Shown here piece by piece: positions 28,575 to 36,522 of a stretch of 64,000 bases of DNA. The stretch is from Dinoroseobacter shibae DFL 12 = DSM 16493 (GTDB taxonomy: Bacteria > Pseudomonadota > Alphaproteobacteria > Rhodobacterales > Rhodobacteraceae): assembly GCF_000018145.1 (NCBI RefSeq), contig NC_009952.1:3658001-3722000 (forward strand). The letters run 5' to 3'. The notes below the pieces were generated by a model. That model saw only the letters and a list, made by a program, of their open reading frames with translations, ran no database searches and was not told the DNA's origin. Both the position numbers and the translations under genes were made by a program. Position 1 is the first letter of the stretch. The number at the start of each line of letters is the position of its first letter.

Positions 28575-29404
28575 ACCGGGTCAGCATAGGGGGCATCCGC
28601 CGTGAGGGAAGGTATTTTTCGCCGCGCTGCGGCAATTTCCGTCCGGTCCAGATCGACGAAACACACCCCCGGCGCGGTCCCCCCATCGGCCAGCACCCGC
28701 CCCCAGGGGTCCACGGCCAGGCTGTGCCCATGAGTGCTGCGCGCCTTGCCCCGGGTCGCCGGGTGCGTGCCGGTCTGGGCCGGCGCCAGAACCCAGGCCC
28801 CGCATTCGATCGCGCGCGCCCGCAGCAGCGGCTCCCAATGGGCCGCCCCGGTGACCGGCGAGAAGGCCGAGGGCACCGTCAGGATCTCTGCCCCCGCTCG
28901 GGCCAGATCCCTGAAAAGATGCGGAAATCGCAGGTCATAGCACACGGTCATCCCGATCTTGCCAAACGGCGTGTCGGCCAGCACCGCACGATCCCCGGGC
29001 CGGTATCCGTCGCTCTCGCGATAGGTCTCGGCCTCCGACACGGCCACGTCGAACATGTGGATCTTGTCATACCGCGCCGCGATCCCGCCCCCGGCATCGA
29101 TCAGGATCGACCGGTTGGCGAACCGCCCCTCCGCATCCTCCGTGGTCACCGCCAGCGAGCCGAGCAGCACCCAAACCCCCCGCCGCGCCGCGAACTCCCG
29201 CATCGCCGCCAGCATCGGATCGTCCGCTTCGCGCCGCAGCACCGCACGCTGCCGGGTCCGGCTGGTGGACAGGCAATTACTCACCTCCGGGCTCAGGACA
29301 AATCCCGCGCCCTCCGCCACGGCCTGCGCCGCCAACCCCTGCAGTTGCGCCAGGTTCGCCTCCGGATCGTCGCCGGAAGTCATCTGCACCAGAGCGGCGC
29401 GCAT
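28571..29404 (-). CDS. carbon-nitrogen hydrolase (nitrilase superfamily, Nit1/2-like)
   Basis: 277 residues. The catalytic triad is visible: Glu in LSPEVSNCLS (about 41), Lys in YDKIHMFDV (about 112) and Cys in TVCYDLRFP (about 154). Homologs of this branch act as amidases on deaminated glutathione or omega-amides, which repair metabolite damage. Both ends overlap their neighbours by four bases (glutaredoxin upstream, marR downstream). Pairing with a glutaredoxin fits a glutathione-related role, which is inference. Confidence 0.88.
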   Translation of the reverse strand: MRAALVQMTSGDDPEANLAQLQGLAAQAVAEGAGFVLSPEVSNCLSTSRTRQRAVLRREADDPMLAAMREFAARRGVWVLLGSLAVTTEDAEGRFANRSILIDAGGGIAARYDKIHMFDVAVSEAETYRESDGYRPGDRAVLADTPFGKIGMTVCYDLRFPHLFRDLARAGAEILTVPSAFSPVTGAAHWEPLLRARAIECGAWVLAPAQTGTHPATRGKARSTHGHSLAVDPWGRVLADGGTAPGVCFVDLDRTEIAAARRKIPSLTADAPYADPV

Positions 29405-29661
29405 CAGCCCGCCAGCAGCGCGTCCAGCTTGCCCGCCCGCTCCAGCGCATAAAGCTCGTCACAGCCGCCCACATGGGTCGCGCCGATGAAGATCTGCGGC
29501 ACGCTCGTGCGCCCGCCCGCCCGTTCGATCATCTCGGGCTTCTTCTGCGGCGCGCGCCAGACATCGGTCTCGGCAAAGCTCACGCCTTTCTGGGACAGCA
29601 GCTTCTTGGCGGCATGGCAGTAACCGCACAGCGGCGAGGTATAGATTTCAACGGGCTGCAT
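29404..29661 (-). CDS. grxC: glutaredoxin 3
   Basis: 85 residues from the ATG at 29661, preceded by a GGAGG site. The redox motif is CGYC (SPLCGYCHAAKKLL, residues 11-14), with the cis-Pro segment TSVPQIFIGATHVGGCDEL. It reduces disulfides with glutathione. It is the first gene of the grx-nitrilase-marR operon and diverges from crtI across 115 bases. Confidence 0.9.
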   Translation of the reverse strand: MQPVEIYTSPLCGYCHAAKKLLSQKGVSFAETDVWRAPQKKPEMIERAGGRTSVPQIFIGATHVGGCDELYALERAGKLDALLAG

Positions 29662-29742
29662 TCTGGCCTCCGGGATGGGTCTGTCCGGTATATAGGCAAC
29701 CCCGGCAGCGCGGAAAAGACAGCGCAAACGTGACAGAAATGT

Positions 29743-29760
29743 TGTCAAGTAAACTAGACA
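29743..29760. promoter_or_regulatory. PpsR/CrtJ box upstream of crtI
   Basis: Exact TGT-N12-ACA match (TGTCAAGTAAACTAGACA), 16 bases before the crtI start. Just left of it TGACA and TGTCA half sites face each other (from 29731). A weaker look-alike at 29682 (TGT-N12-CAA) was not counted. It could also affect the divergent grx operon. Confidence 0.75.
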
Positions 29761-29776
29761 CCTATATCGTCTCAGT

Positions 29777-31351
29777 ATGATGACACGAGTCGACCCCATC
29801 TCCGCCGCCGAAGCCGTCACCGGCCCCCGTCAACGCGCCATCGTGATCGGCGCCGGTCTCGGGGGGTTGGCCGCCGCCATGCGCCTCGGCGCCAAGGGCT
29901 ACGCCGTCACCGTTCTGGACAAGCTCGACCGGACCGGCGGGCGCGGCTCCTCGATCTCCCAGGACGGGCACCGCTTCGACCTGGGCCCCACGATCATCAC
30001 CGTCCCCCAAGTCTACGAGGCCCTGTGGGAGGCCTGCGGCCGCAACTTCCACGACGATGTTACGCTCAAGCCGCTCGACCCGTTCTACGAGATCCGCTGG
30101 CCTGACGGCTCCAACTTCTTCGCCCGCCAATCGACCGAGGCGATGGAGGCCGAGATCACCCGCCTCTCCCCCGGCGACCTGAAAGGCTATCGCCAGTTCC
30201 TCAAGGATTCCCAGCGCCGCTATGTCGTGGGGTTCGAAGGCATGGTGGCCGAGCCGATGCACAAGGCCTGGGACACGATCAAGGTCCTGCCCGAGTTTGC
30301 CCTCCTGCGCGCCGACCAGTCGATCCTGAAACTGGCCAAGAAACGGGTTAAGGACGCCCGCCTGCGCATGGCGCTGTCGTTCCATCCGCTCTTCATCGGC
30401 GGCGACCCGATGAACGTCACCTCCATGTATGCCCTCGTCAGCCACCTGGAAAAGGAATTCGGCGTCCATTACGCCATGGGCGGGGTGCAGGCGATCGCCG
30501 ACGCCATGGCCCGGATCGTGGCCGACCAGGGTGGCTGGGTCCGCCTGGGCGAGACCGTAGACGAAATCCTCGTGACCGAACGCAAAACCCGCGGCGTCCG
30601 CCTCGCCAGTGGCGAGGTGCTGCATGCGGATGTGGTCGTCTCCAACGCCGATGCGGGCCACACCTACAAACACCTCATGCGTCAGGCCCCCAAGAAACGC
30701 TGGACCAACGCCAAGCTCGACAGCCGCCGCTGGTCCATGGGTCTTTTCGTGTGGTATTTCGGCACCAAGGGCACCGCCGGCATGTGGCAGGATGTGGGCC
30801 ACCACACCATCCTCAGCGGCCCGCGCTACGAGGGCCTGCTGCGCGACATCTTCATCAACGGGCGGCTCTCCGACGACATGAGCCTCTATGTCCACCGCCC
30901 CTCGCTCACCGATCCCAGCGTGGCACCCAAGGGCGACGACACCTTCTACGTCCTGTCGCCGGTCCCCCATCTGGGCCATGACAATGGCGTCGACTGGGCG
31001 ACCGAGGAACCGATCTACAAGGCCAAGGTGCTGGCCGAGCTGGAAAAGACCATGCCCGGCATCGGGCGGCGCATCACCACCGAAACGGTGTTCACGCCGG
31101 AAACCTTCCGCGACAGGTATCTCTCGCCCAACGGCTCCGGCTTTTCCATCGAACCGCGCATCCTGCAATCGGCCTGGTTCCGACCCCATAATGTCTCCGA
31201 AGAGGCCGAGGGCCTGTTCCTCGCCGGCGCGGGCACCCATCCGGGCGCAGGCGTGCCCGGCGTGATCAGCTCGGCCGAGGTGCTGGCCAAGATGGTCCCC
31301 GACGCCGCCCCCGTCGCCACCCCGGCCCCCCTCGCGCAGGCCGCGGAATGA
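29777..31351 (+). CDS. crtI: phytoene desaturase (neurosporene-forming type)
   Basis: 524 residues. FAD-dependent desaturase that introduces double bonds into phytoene. The dinucleotide-binding motif VIGAGLGGLAAAMRL is at about residues 23-38, and the C-terminal carotenoid-desaturase signature is LFLAGAGTHPGAGVPGVI near residue 485. In spheroidene producers the enzyme makes three desaturations to neurosporene; the number of steps cannot be read from the sequence and is inferred from the crtC/D/F/A context. Its stop overlaps crtB. Confidence 0.95.
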   Translation: MMTRVDPISAAEAVTGPRQRAIVIGAGLGGLAAAMRLGAKGYAVTVLDKLDRTGGRGSSISQDGHRFDLGPTIITVPQVYEALWEACGRNFHDDVTLKPLDPFYEIRWPDGSNFFARQSTEAMEAEITRLSPGDLKGYRQFLKDSQRRYVVGFEGMVAEPMHKAWDTIKVLPEFALLRADQSILKLAKKRVKDARLRMALSFHPLFIGGDPMNVTSMYALVSHLEKEFGVHYAMGGVQAIADAMARIVADQGGWVRLGETVDEILVTERKTRGVRLASGEVLHADVVVSNADAGHTYKHLMRQAPKKRWTNAKLDSRRWSMGLFVWYFGTKGTAGMWQDVGHHTILSGPRYEGLLRDIFINGRLSDDMSLYVHRPSLTDPSVAPKGDDTFYVLSPVPHLGHDNGVDWATEEPIYKAKVLAELEKTMPGIGRRITTETVFTPETFRDRYLSPNGSGFSIEPRILQSAWFRPHNVSEEAEGLFLAGAGTHPGAGVPGVISSAEVLAKMVPDAAPVATPAPLAQAAE

Positions 31352-32433
31352 GCCTCGACGCCGCGCCTTTCGCCCCGACCGCGCTGGCCTATACCCAGGC
31401 CGATCTCGACCACTGCAAGGAGGCGATTCGCCACGGCTCCCTGTCGTTCCACGCGGCCTCCCGGCTTCTGCCGAACCGGGTGCGCGACCCGGCGCTGGCG
31501 CTCTATGCCTTCTGCCGCCTGGCCGACGACGCGGTGGATCTGCACCATGAAAAGCCCGCCGCCGTGCTCGATCTGCGCGACCGGCTGGACCTGGCCTATC
31601 GCGGCCAGCCCCGCAACGCGCCCGCCGACCGGGCCTTCACTGCGATGATCGAGGCCCATGACATGCCCCGCGCCCTGCCCGAGGCCCTGATCGAGGGCTT
31701 CGCCTGGGACGCGATCGAACGGCAATACGATACCCTGTCGGATGTGCGGGCCTATTCCGCGCGCGTCGCCGCCGCCGTCGGAGCGATGATGACCGTGCTC
31801 ATGGGGGTGCGCGATGCCGATGCGCTGGCCCGCGCCTGTGATCTGGGCGTGGCGATGCAGCTGACCAATATCTGCCGCGACGTGGGCGAGGACGCCGCCG
31901 AAGGCCGCCTGTATCTGCCCCGCGCCATGATGGCCGAGGAAGGGCTCGACCCGGAGGCCTTTCTCGCCGACCCGCGCCCGTCCGAGGCGCTGACCACCGT
32001 CACCCGCCGCCTGCTGGCCGAAGCGACCCGGCTCTATTACCGTTCCGAGGCGGGGATCGCGGCCCTGCCGCGCGCCGCCCGTCCCGGCATCTTCGCCGCG
32101 CGCCATATCTATGCCGGGATCGGCAATGAAGTGACCCGCGCCGCGTTCGACAACATCACCCGCCGCGCCCATACCAGCGCCGGGCAGAAACTCGGCTGGA
32201 TCGGCCTGTCGGTCCTGCGCACGGGGGTCAGCATGGTCATGCCGCGCTCCGCCGTCCTTCACGCCGACCCGCTGCCCGAAACCGCCTTCCTGGTCGAGGC
32301 CGGCGCCCGTATCGCGGACCGCTCCGCCTGGGGCGCGGGGCGCTCCGGCAACCTGCTTGGCCTCTTCGCGCAGCTCGAAGCCCGCGACCGCGAGACCCGC
32401 GGTATGGAACCTTACGGAGGCCGCCCTACTTAA
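31348..32433 (+). CDS. crtB: phytoene synthase
   Basis: 361 residues. It joins two geranylgeranyl diphosphates to phytoene. The two Asp-rich Mg sites are visible: RLADDAVDL near residue 55 and NICRDVGEDAAEGRLYLP near residue 175. The start overlaps the crtI stop (ATGA), so they form the usual crtIB operon. tspO follows six bases later. Confidence 0.95.
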   Translation: MSLDAAPFAPTALAYTQADLDHCKEAIRHGSLSFHAASRLLPNRVRDPALALYAFCRLADDAVDLHHEKPAAVLDLRDRLDLAYRGQPRNAPADRAFTAMIEAHDMPRALPEALIEGFAWDAIERQYDTLSDVRAYSARVAAAVGAMMTVLMGVRDADALARACDLGVAMQLTNICRDVGEDAAEGRLYLPRAMMAEEGLDPEAFLADPRPSEALTTVTRRLLAEATRLYYRSEAGIAALPRAARPGIFAARHIYAGIGNEVTRAAFDNITRRAHTSAGQKLGWIGLSVLRTGVSMVMPRSAVLHADPLPETAFLVEAGARIADRSAWGAGRSGNLLGLFAQLEARDRETRGMEPYGGRPT

Positions 32434-32439
32434 CCTGTC

Positions 32440-32922
32440 ATGGAATTTGATTGGATCGTCTTCGGTGTCTTCATCAGTGCCTGTTGCGCCGCGGCGGCAA
32501 CGGGTTCCATGTTTCCGCCCGACAAGTGGTACGACGCCTTGCGCAAACCGTCCTGGAACCCGCCCAACTGGGTGTTCCCGGTGGTGTGGTCCATCCTCTA
32601 CATCGTGATCGCCGTGGCCGCCACGCGGGTCGCCGTGCTCGATGGTAACGCGCTCGCCATGGCCTTCTGGGGCCTGCAAATCGCGCTCAATACGCTCTGG
32701 TCGCCGGTCTTTTTCGGTCTGAACCGGATCAAGGCGGGGATGTTCATCATCGTCGCGCTCTGGCTCGCCGTGTGCGGCGCGATGGTCAGCGCCTGGCAGA
32801 TCGACATGGTTGCGGGCCTGTTGCTGGCCCCCTATCTCGTCTGGGTGTCGATCGCGGCGGCCCTGAACGCGGCGGTCTGGCGGCTCAACCCCGACAAGGC
32901 GGGCGGCCCCGCCACCGCCTAA
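32440..32922 (+). CDS. tspO: TspO/MBR membrane protein (tryptophan-rich sensory protein)
   Basis: 160 residues, five hydrophobic helices and the Trp-rich family pattern (KPSWNPPNWVFPVVWSILY near residue 35; NTLWSPVFFGLNR mid-protein). In Rhodobacter TspO (CrtK) is an outer-membrane protein that binds porphyrins and dampens photosynthesis gene expression in air. It sits in the conserved place after crtIB. Its stop overlaps the stop of the small minus-strand gene by four bases. Confidence 0.93.
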   Translation: MEFDWIVFGVFISACCAAAATGSMFPPDKWYDALRKPSWNPPNWVFPVVWSILYIVIAVAATRVAVLDGNALAMAFWGLQIALNTLWSPVFFGLNRIKAGMFIIVALWLAVCGAMVSAWQIDMVAGLLLAPYLVWVSIAAALNAAVWRLNPDKAGGPATA

Positions 32923-33104
32923 CGCTTCGCATGGGGCCCGAAGAACAGCCAGATGATGAAGCCCAGCAGGGGCAAGAACAGGATGAACAGGCACCAGATC
33001 ACCTTGGCGCCCGTGCTCGCGGTCGAGCCGATGGTCGAAATGATCGCCCACAGCATCGCCACCAGCAGCAGGAAACTGCCAATCCCGACAACCTCGATCC
33101 CCAT
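32919..33104 (-). CDS. small two-helix membrane protein (PLD N-terminal-like domain)
   Basis: 61 residues, two hydrophobic segments (about 8-26 and 34-53) ending in IIWLFFGPHAKR. The shape and the late W..FGP motif are those of the PLDc_N / phospholipase D nuclease N-terminal domain, here found alone without a nuclease. The function is unknown. It follows crtC on the same strand by 12 bases and could be cotranscribed with crtDC. Confidence 0.72.
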   Translation of the reverse strand: MGIEVVGIGSFLLLVAMLWAIISTIGSTASTGAKVIWCLFILFLPLLGFIIWLFFGPHAKR

Positions 33105-33116
33105 CTTGCGTCCCTT

Positions 33117-34049
33117 TCAGTCCTTGAAGGCCCATTTCGACCGGCGCGGCACCCGCACTGCCAGCATCGGCATCAACCATGGCCCCCGGAACCGGTCAAG
33201 ATCCAGCGCCTCGAACACACCCGTCACCCGCTCGCCATGCAGCGTCGTCTCCACCCCGCAGCGGTTGTAGAACGGCGCATCCAGCATGTGCTTGACCTGC
33301 CTCGGCTTTGTCCCCGGATCGGCCCGCGTCTCGCGCTTGATCGCCCAGAGGGACCGCGAAAACCGGGTCTTCGGCGGGGCTTCGAGCGTTTCCACCGACC
33401 CGTCGCGGCCAAAGCTCAGCGCCACGGCCAGGTCGCTCCCGTCCCGCCGCGCCACGTCATAGAACGACGCCGTGCCCACCCGTGTCGGATACCGCCCCCA
33501 GGTCCAGTAGCCGAAATCCTCCTCCAGCGCCCGCGTGCCGAAATTCGCATCGAAATACCCGTGCCCGCGCCAGCTCCAGCCGTCCTTGCCCAGATCCACC
33601 TCGATCTCCGCCGTCGGCGCGAAGGGCCGCCAGACATGCGCGCCATCGGCGGTCAGCGGCACCTCCACCGAGGTCAGCGCGCTGGGATGGATCGTGACCG
33701 TCCCCTGCACCCTCTGCCCATGCGGCGTCGAGATCTCGTTGATCTCCACCACCAGCCGGTCGCCGTCCCAATGCAGTACCGAAGGCCCGACCTCGAAACG
33801 CTCCGGGCTCTGGCGCAGGGCGCTGCGGCCCCGGTCGGTCATGGTCCAGCGCCCGCCGGGGCCATAGGTCGCCACGTTGATGCAGACATGGTTGTCCGGC
33901 GACTTGCGTCCGGACCAGCGGTACCAGGGCGAGAAAACCGACCCTATGAAAGCGATGATCGAGATCGCGCGGGTGCCGCAGTCGCTGATCCCGTCGATAT
34001 ACCACCACGCGTAGCCGTCGGCCGGAACGTCGAGGTTGAAGTTCGGTCG
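33117..34049 (-). CDS. crtC: hydroxyneurosporene synthase (carotenoid 1,2-hydratase); start unclear
   Basis: CrtC hydrates the terminal double bond of neurosporene or its derivatives. The family core is strong: DGYAWWYIDGISDCGTRAIS, AFIGSVFSPWYRWSGRK, DNHVCINVATYGPGGRWTMT, GHGYFDANFGTRALEEDFGYW. About 310 residues can be assigned from position 34049 on. The N-terminal part overlaps the 3' end of crtD in another frame by roughly 100 bases. No ATG, GTG, TTG or CTG exists in this frame between the ATG at 34334 (95 codons upstream, in what reads as crtD shadow) and a GTG at 33875 that would delete the conserved N terminus. The boundary given is only where homology-like sequence begins. Translation may start at a non-standard codon or by reinitiation or frameshift from crtD. 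Confidence 0.85.
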   Translation of the reverse strand, partial: RPNFNLDVPADGYAWWYIDGISDCGTRAISIIAFIGSVFSPWYRWSGRKSPDNHVCINVATYGPGGRWTMTDRGRSALRQSPERFEVGPSVLHWDGDRLVVEINEISTPHGQRVQGTVTIHPSALTSVEVPLTADGAHVWRPFAPTAEIEVDLGKDGWSWRGHGYFDANFGTRALEEDFGYWTWGRYPTRVGTASFYDVARRDGSDLAVALSFGRDGSVETLEAPPKTRFSRSLWAIKRETRADPGTKPRQVKHMLDAPFYNRCGVETTLHGERVTGVFEALDLDRFRGPWLMPMLAVRVPRRSKWAFKD

Positions 34050-35527
34050 CTCAAGATCGCCGCGGCCGCGTGCTTGCCGGAAAGGGTCGCCATCGGAATG
34101 CCCGCCCCCGGATGCGCCCCGCCCCCCGCCAGGTACAGCCCCGGCAGCTTCGTGCGCGCCTGGGGCCGCTGGAACGCCGCCATCAACCCGTGCGGGCTCC
34201 GCCCGTAGAGGGATCCGGCCGACCCGGGAAACAGGCGCGCGAAGTCCCGCGGCATGGTCAACGCCTCCCGTCCGGGGCGTTCCGGGAATCGCAGCCCCAT
34301 GGCTGCGAAGCGAGTGAAGACTTGCGTCTGACATGCGTGAAACTCCTCGTGGTCGTCCCGCAAACCGGCCGCACCGGCGACCGGGGGGCCGTTCATGATG
34401 ACCTCGAATCGCTCGGGCCCGGCGGGGGTCAGCCCCGCGCCCCGATCCTCGGCACAAAGGTAAAGGGTCGCGTCCCGGGGCATCCGCCCGGCCGCGAGAT
34501 CGTCGAACTCCCGCGCCGGATCGTCCGCGAAAAACACGTTGTGATGGACCAGGTCGCGCCCCTCGGGTTGGCCCGCGAAGGACCACACATAGGCCGAGAG
34601 CGAGCGCTCCGCGACCCCCGGGGCCGCCACGGCGGGCTTGGCCGCCGGGCCCAGCAAGCCGAGATGCAGCGCGCGCGGATCCCCGTTGAACACCACCGTG
34701 TCCGCCGCGATCCGGGCGCCATCGGTCAGATGCACGCCCGCCACACGCCCGCCTTGCGTCTCGATCCGGGCAACGCAGGTATCATAGCGCAGATCCGCGC
34801 CCTTCTCCGCCGCGAGCCGCGCGAGCCCCTGCGCCAGCGCATGCATCCCGCCCTCCACGCGCCAGACGCCCTGCGCTTCGGCCTGCCAGATCAGGGCCAG
34901 CACCGCGGGCGACGCATAGGGCGAGCCGCCCACATAGGTGGCGTAGCGCCCGAAAAGCTGCTGCAACCGCGGGTCGCGAAACCGCTTGGCCAGGCTGCGC
35001 GCCAGCGTGGTCAGCGGCCCCATGGCCGGGATCACCGAAGGCTGCGCCAACACGTGCCGCGTCAGCCCCGCCAGATCCGGCGCCGGGTTCTGCATCATCG
35101 GCCCGTCGAAGGCCGCGAACAGCTTCGCCGCCTGAGCCGAGAACGCGGCGAAGGCGGCCGCCTCCCGCGCGCCGGCGAAGGCGCGCACCGCCGCCTCGGA
35201 CGCCTCTGCATCGGAAAACAGGTCCAGCGTGCTGCCATCGGACCACCAGTGCCGCGCCAGCACCGTCTCTCGGTGCAGGGTCACGTAGTCCGACAAACCC
35301 GCCTCCACATCGGCGAACAGCGATTCGAATATCGGGCGCAGGGTCATCACCGTCGGACCCGCATCCACCGGCCCCGCCGCGCTCGGCAGGGTGCGCATCT
35401 TGCCCCCCGGCCCCGACAGCGCCTCCAGCACCGTCACATCGCACCCGGCATGGGCCAGACGGATGGCCGACGCCAATCCGCCCATCCCCGCGCCGATCAC
35501 GACGACCTTGTCTTGCGCGCGAGTCAT
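33944..35527 (-). CDS. crtD: methoxyneurosporene (1-hydroxycarotenoid 3,4-) desaturase
   Basis: 527 residues from the ATG at 35527. A TTG at 35575 would overlap the PpsR box and is rejected. Relative of CrtI: FAD motif VVIGAGMGGLASAIRLAHAG near the start and the C-terminal signature LYLAGGGAHPGAGIPMATLSGKHAAAAIL. The family-like part ends near ILSDR (about residue 495). The last 32 residues (Ser/Thr/Arg-rich) run over the crtC coding region and look like a frame shadow. It acts in the spheroidene pathway after CrtC. It diverges from crtE across two PpsR boxes. Confidence 0.93.
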   Translation of the reverse strand: MTRAQDKVVVIGAGMGGLASAIRLAHAGCDVTVLEALSGPGGKMRTLPSAAGPVDAGPTVMTLRPIFESLFADVEAGLSDYVTLHRETVLARHWWSDGSTLDLFSDAEASEAAVRAFAGAREAAAFAAFSAQAAKLFAAFDGPMMQNPAPDLAGLTRHVLAQPSVIPAMGPLTTLARSLAKRFRDPRLQQLFGRYATYVGGSPYASPAVLALIWQAEAQGVWRVEGGMHALAQGLARLAAEKGADLRYDTCVARIETQGGRVAGVHLTDGARIAADTVVFNGDPRALHLGLLGPAAKPAVAAPGVAERSLSAYVWSFAGQPEGRDLVHHNVFFADDPAREFDDLAAGRMPRDATLYLCAEDRGAGLTPAGPERFEVIMNGPPVAGAAGLRDDHEEFHACQTQVFTRFAAMGLRFPERPGREALTMPRDFARLFPGSAGSLYGRSPHGLMAAFQRPQARTKLPGLYLAGGGAHPGAGIPMATLSGKHAAAAILSDRTSTSTFRPTATRGGISTGSATAAPARSRSSLS

Positions 35528-35577
35528 CACATTCCGATCCAAAACATGACCTTGATTGTTGACAGGCGCGGGCAAAC

Positions 35578-35595
35578 TGTCCAGTCTAATTTACA
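35578..35595. promoter_or_regulatory. PpsR/CrtJ box 1 between crtD and crtE
   Basis: Exact TGT-N12-ACA match (TGTCCAGTCTAATTTACA) in the divergent crtD/crtE gap. It is six bases from box 2; centres are 24 bases apart. Confidence 0.8.
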
Positions 35596-35601
35596 GTACC
35601 G

Positions 35602-35619
35602 TGTCATTAAACCGTGACA
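35602..35619. promoter_or_regulatory. PpsR/CrtJ box 2 between crtD and crtE
   Basis: Exact TGT-N12-ACA match (TGTCATTAAACCGTGACA), ending 21 bases before the crtE start. Confidence 0.8.
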
Positions 35620-35640
35620 CACTCACTTTCGGAGCGGCCC

Positions 35641-36519
35641 ATGACCCCCCAGACGCGCATTGAAACCGCCCTCGACATCGCCCTGATCCGCAGTCGCGCA
35701 GGCTCCTGCCCGCCGAAGCTGGCCTCGGCCCTCGAATACGCGGTCAAGCCCGGGGGCGCGCGAATCCGCCCGACCATCTGTCTCAACGTGGCCCGCGCCT
35801 GTGGCGACGATGCACCCGGCCTGACCGACGCCGCCTGCGCCGCGATCGAGCTGATACATTGCGGCAGCCTGGTGCATGACGACCTGCCCGCCTTCGACAA
35901 TGCCGATGTCCGGCGCGGCAAGCCGACCGTCCACAAGGCCTGGTCCGAACCGCTCGCGGTGCTGACCGGCGACACCCTGATCATCATGGCATTCGAGCAG
36001 ATCGCGCTCGCCGCCCGGTCCGACGCCCTGCGCGCCGCGACCCTGACGCTGGAACTGGCCCGCTACTCCGGCATGCCCCACGGCATCTGCGCCGGCCAGG
36101 CATGGGAGAGCGAGGCGCAGGTCGACCTTTCGGCCTATCACCGGGCCAAGACCGGCGCGCTCTTTACCGCCGCGACCCGGATGGGGGCCGCCGCCGCCGG
36201 GGCCGACCCCGAGGCCTGGACCGAACTGGGCGCCCGCATCGGCGAGGCGTTCCAGGTGGCCGACGATCTGCGCGACGCGCTTTATGACGAGGAAACCCTG
36301 GGCAAACCCGCCGGGCAGGACGTGGTCAACGCCCGTCCCAACGCGGTCTCCGAACTGGGCGTGCAGGGCGCGATCAAGCGGCTCGACGACATCCTGTCGG
36401 GCGCGATTTCCTCGATCCCCTCCTGCCCCGGCGAGGCCGCGCTCTGCGAGATGGTGCGCAAGACCGCCGAGCGGCTGACGCCGGTGATACCGAACCTGGC
36501 GAGCGTGCGGACCGCCTGA
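35641..36519 (+). CDS. crtE: geranylgeranyl diphosphate synthase
   Basis: 292 residues from the ATG at 35641; a GTG nine codons earlier overlaps the PpsR box. It makes C20 GGPP for carotenoids and for the bacteriochlorophyll tail. The first Asp-rich motif is HDDLPAFDNADVRRG (about residues 80-94) and the second is FQVADDLRDALYD near residue 205, as in prenyl synthases. GICAGQAWESEAQVDL is highly conserved in purple-bacterial CrtE. crtF follows after three bases. Confidence 0.95.
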   Translation: MTPQTRIETALDIALIRSRAGSCPPKLASALEYAVKPGGARIRPTICLNVARACGDDAPGLTDAACAAIELIHCGSLVHDDLPAFDNADVRRGKPTVHKAWSEPLAVLTGDTLIIMAFEQIALAARSDALRAATLTLELARYSGMPHGICAGQAWESEAQVDLSAYHRAKTGALFTAATRMGAAAAGADPEAWTELGARIGEAFQVADDLRDALYDEETLGKPAGQDVVNARPNAVSELGVQGAIKRLDDILSGAISSIPSCPGEAALCEMVRKTAERLTPVIPNLASVRTA

Positions 36520-36522
36520 GCC

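Noticed and set aside
29682-29699. Second PpsR-like box upstream of crtI (TGT-N12-CAA)
   Set aside because: The right half site does not match ACA; too weak to count.
34050-34334. Extended crtC start at the ATG 34334
   Set aside because: The added 95 residues are Arg/Gly/Pro-rich and correspond to the crtD signature LYLAGGGAHPGAGIP read in another frame; kept only as a possibility in the finding.
35528-35575. TTG start for crtD at 35575
   Set aside because: It would begin at the edge of a PpsR box; the ATG at 35527 directly precedes the conserved FAD-binding start.
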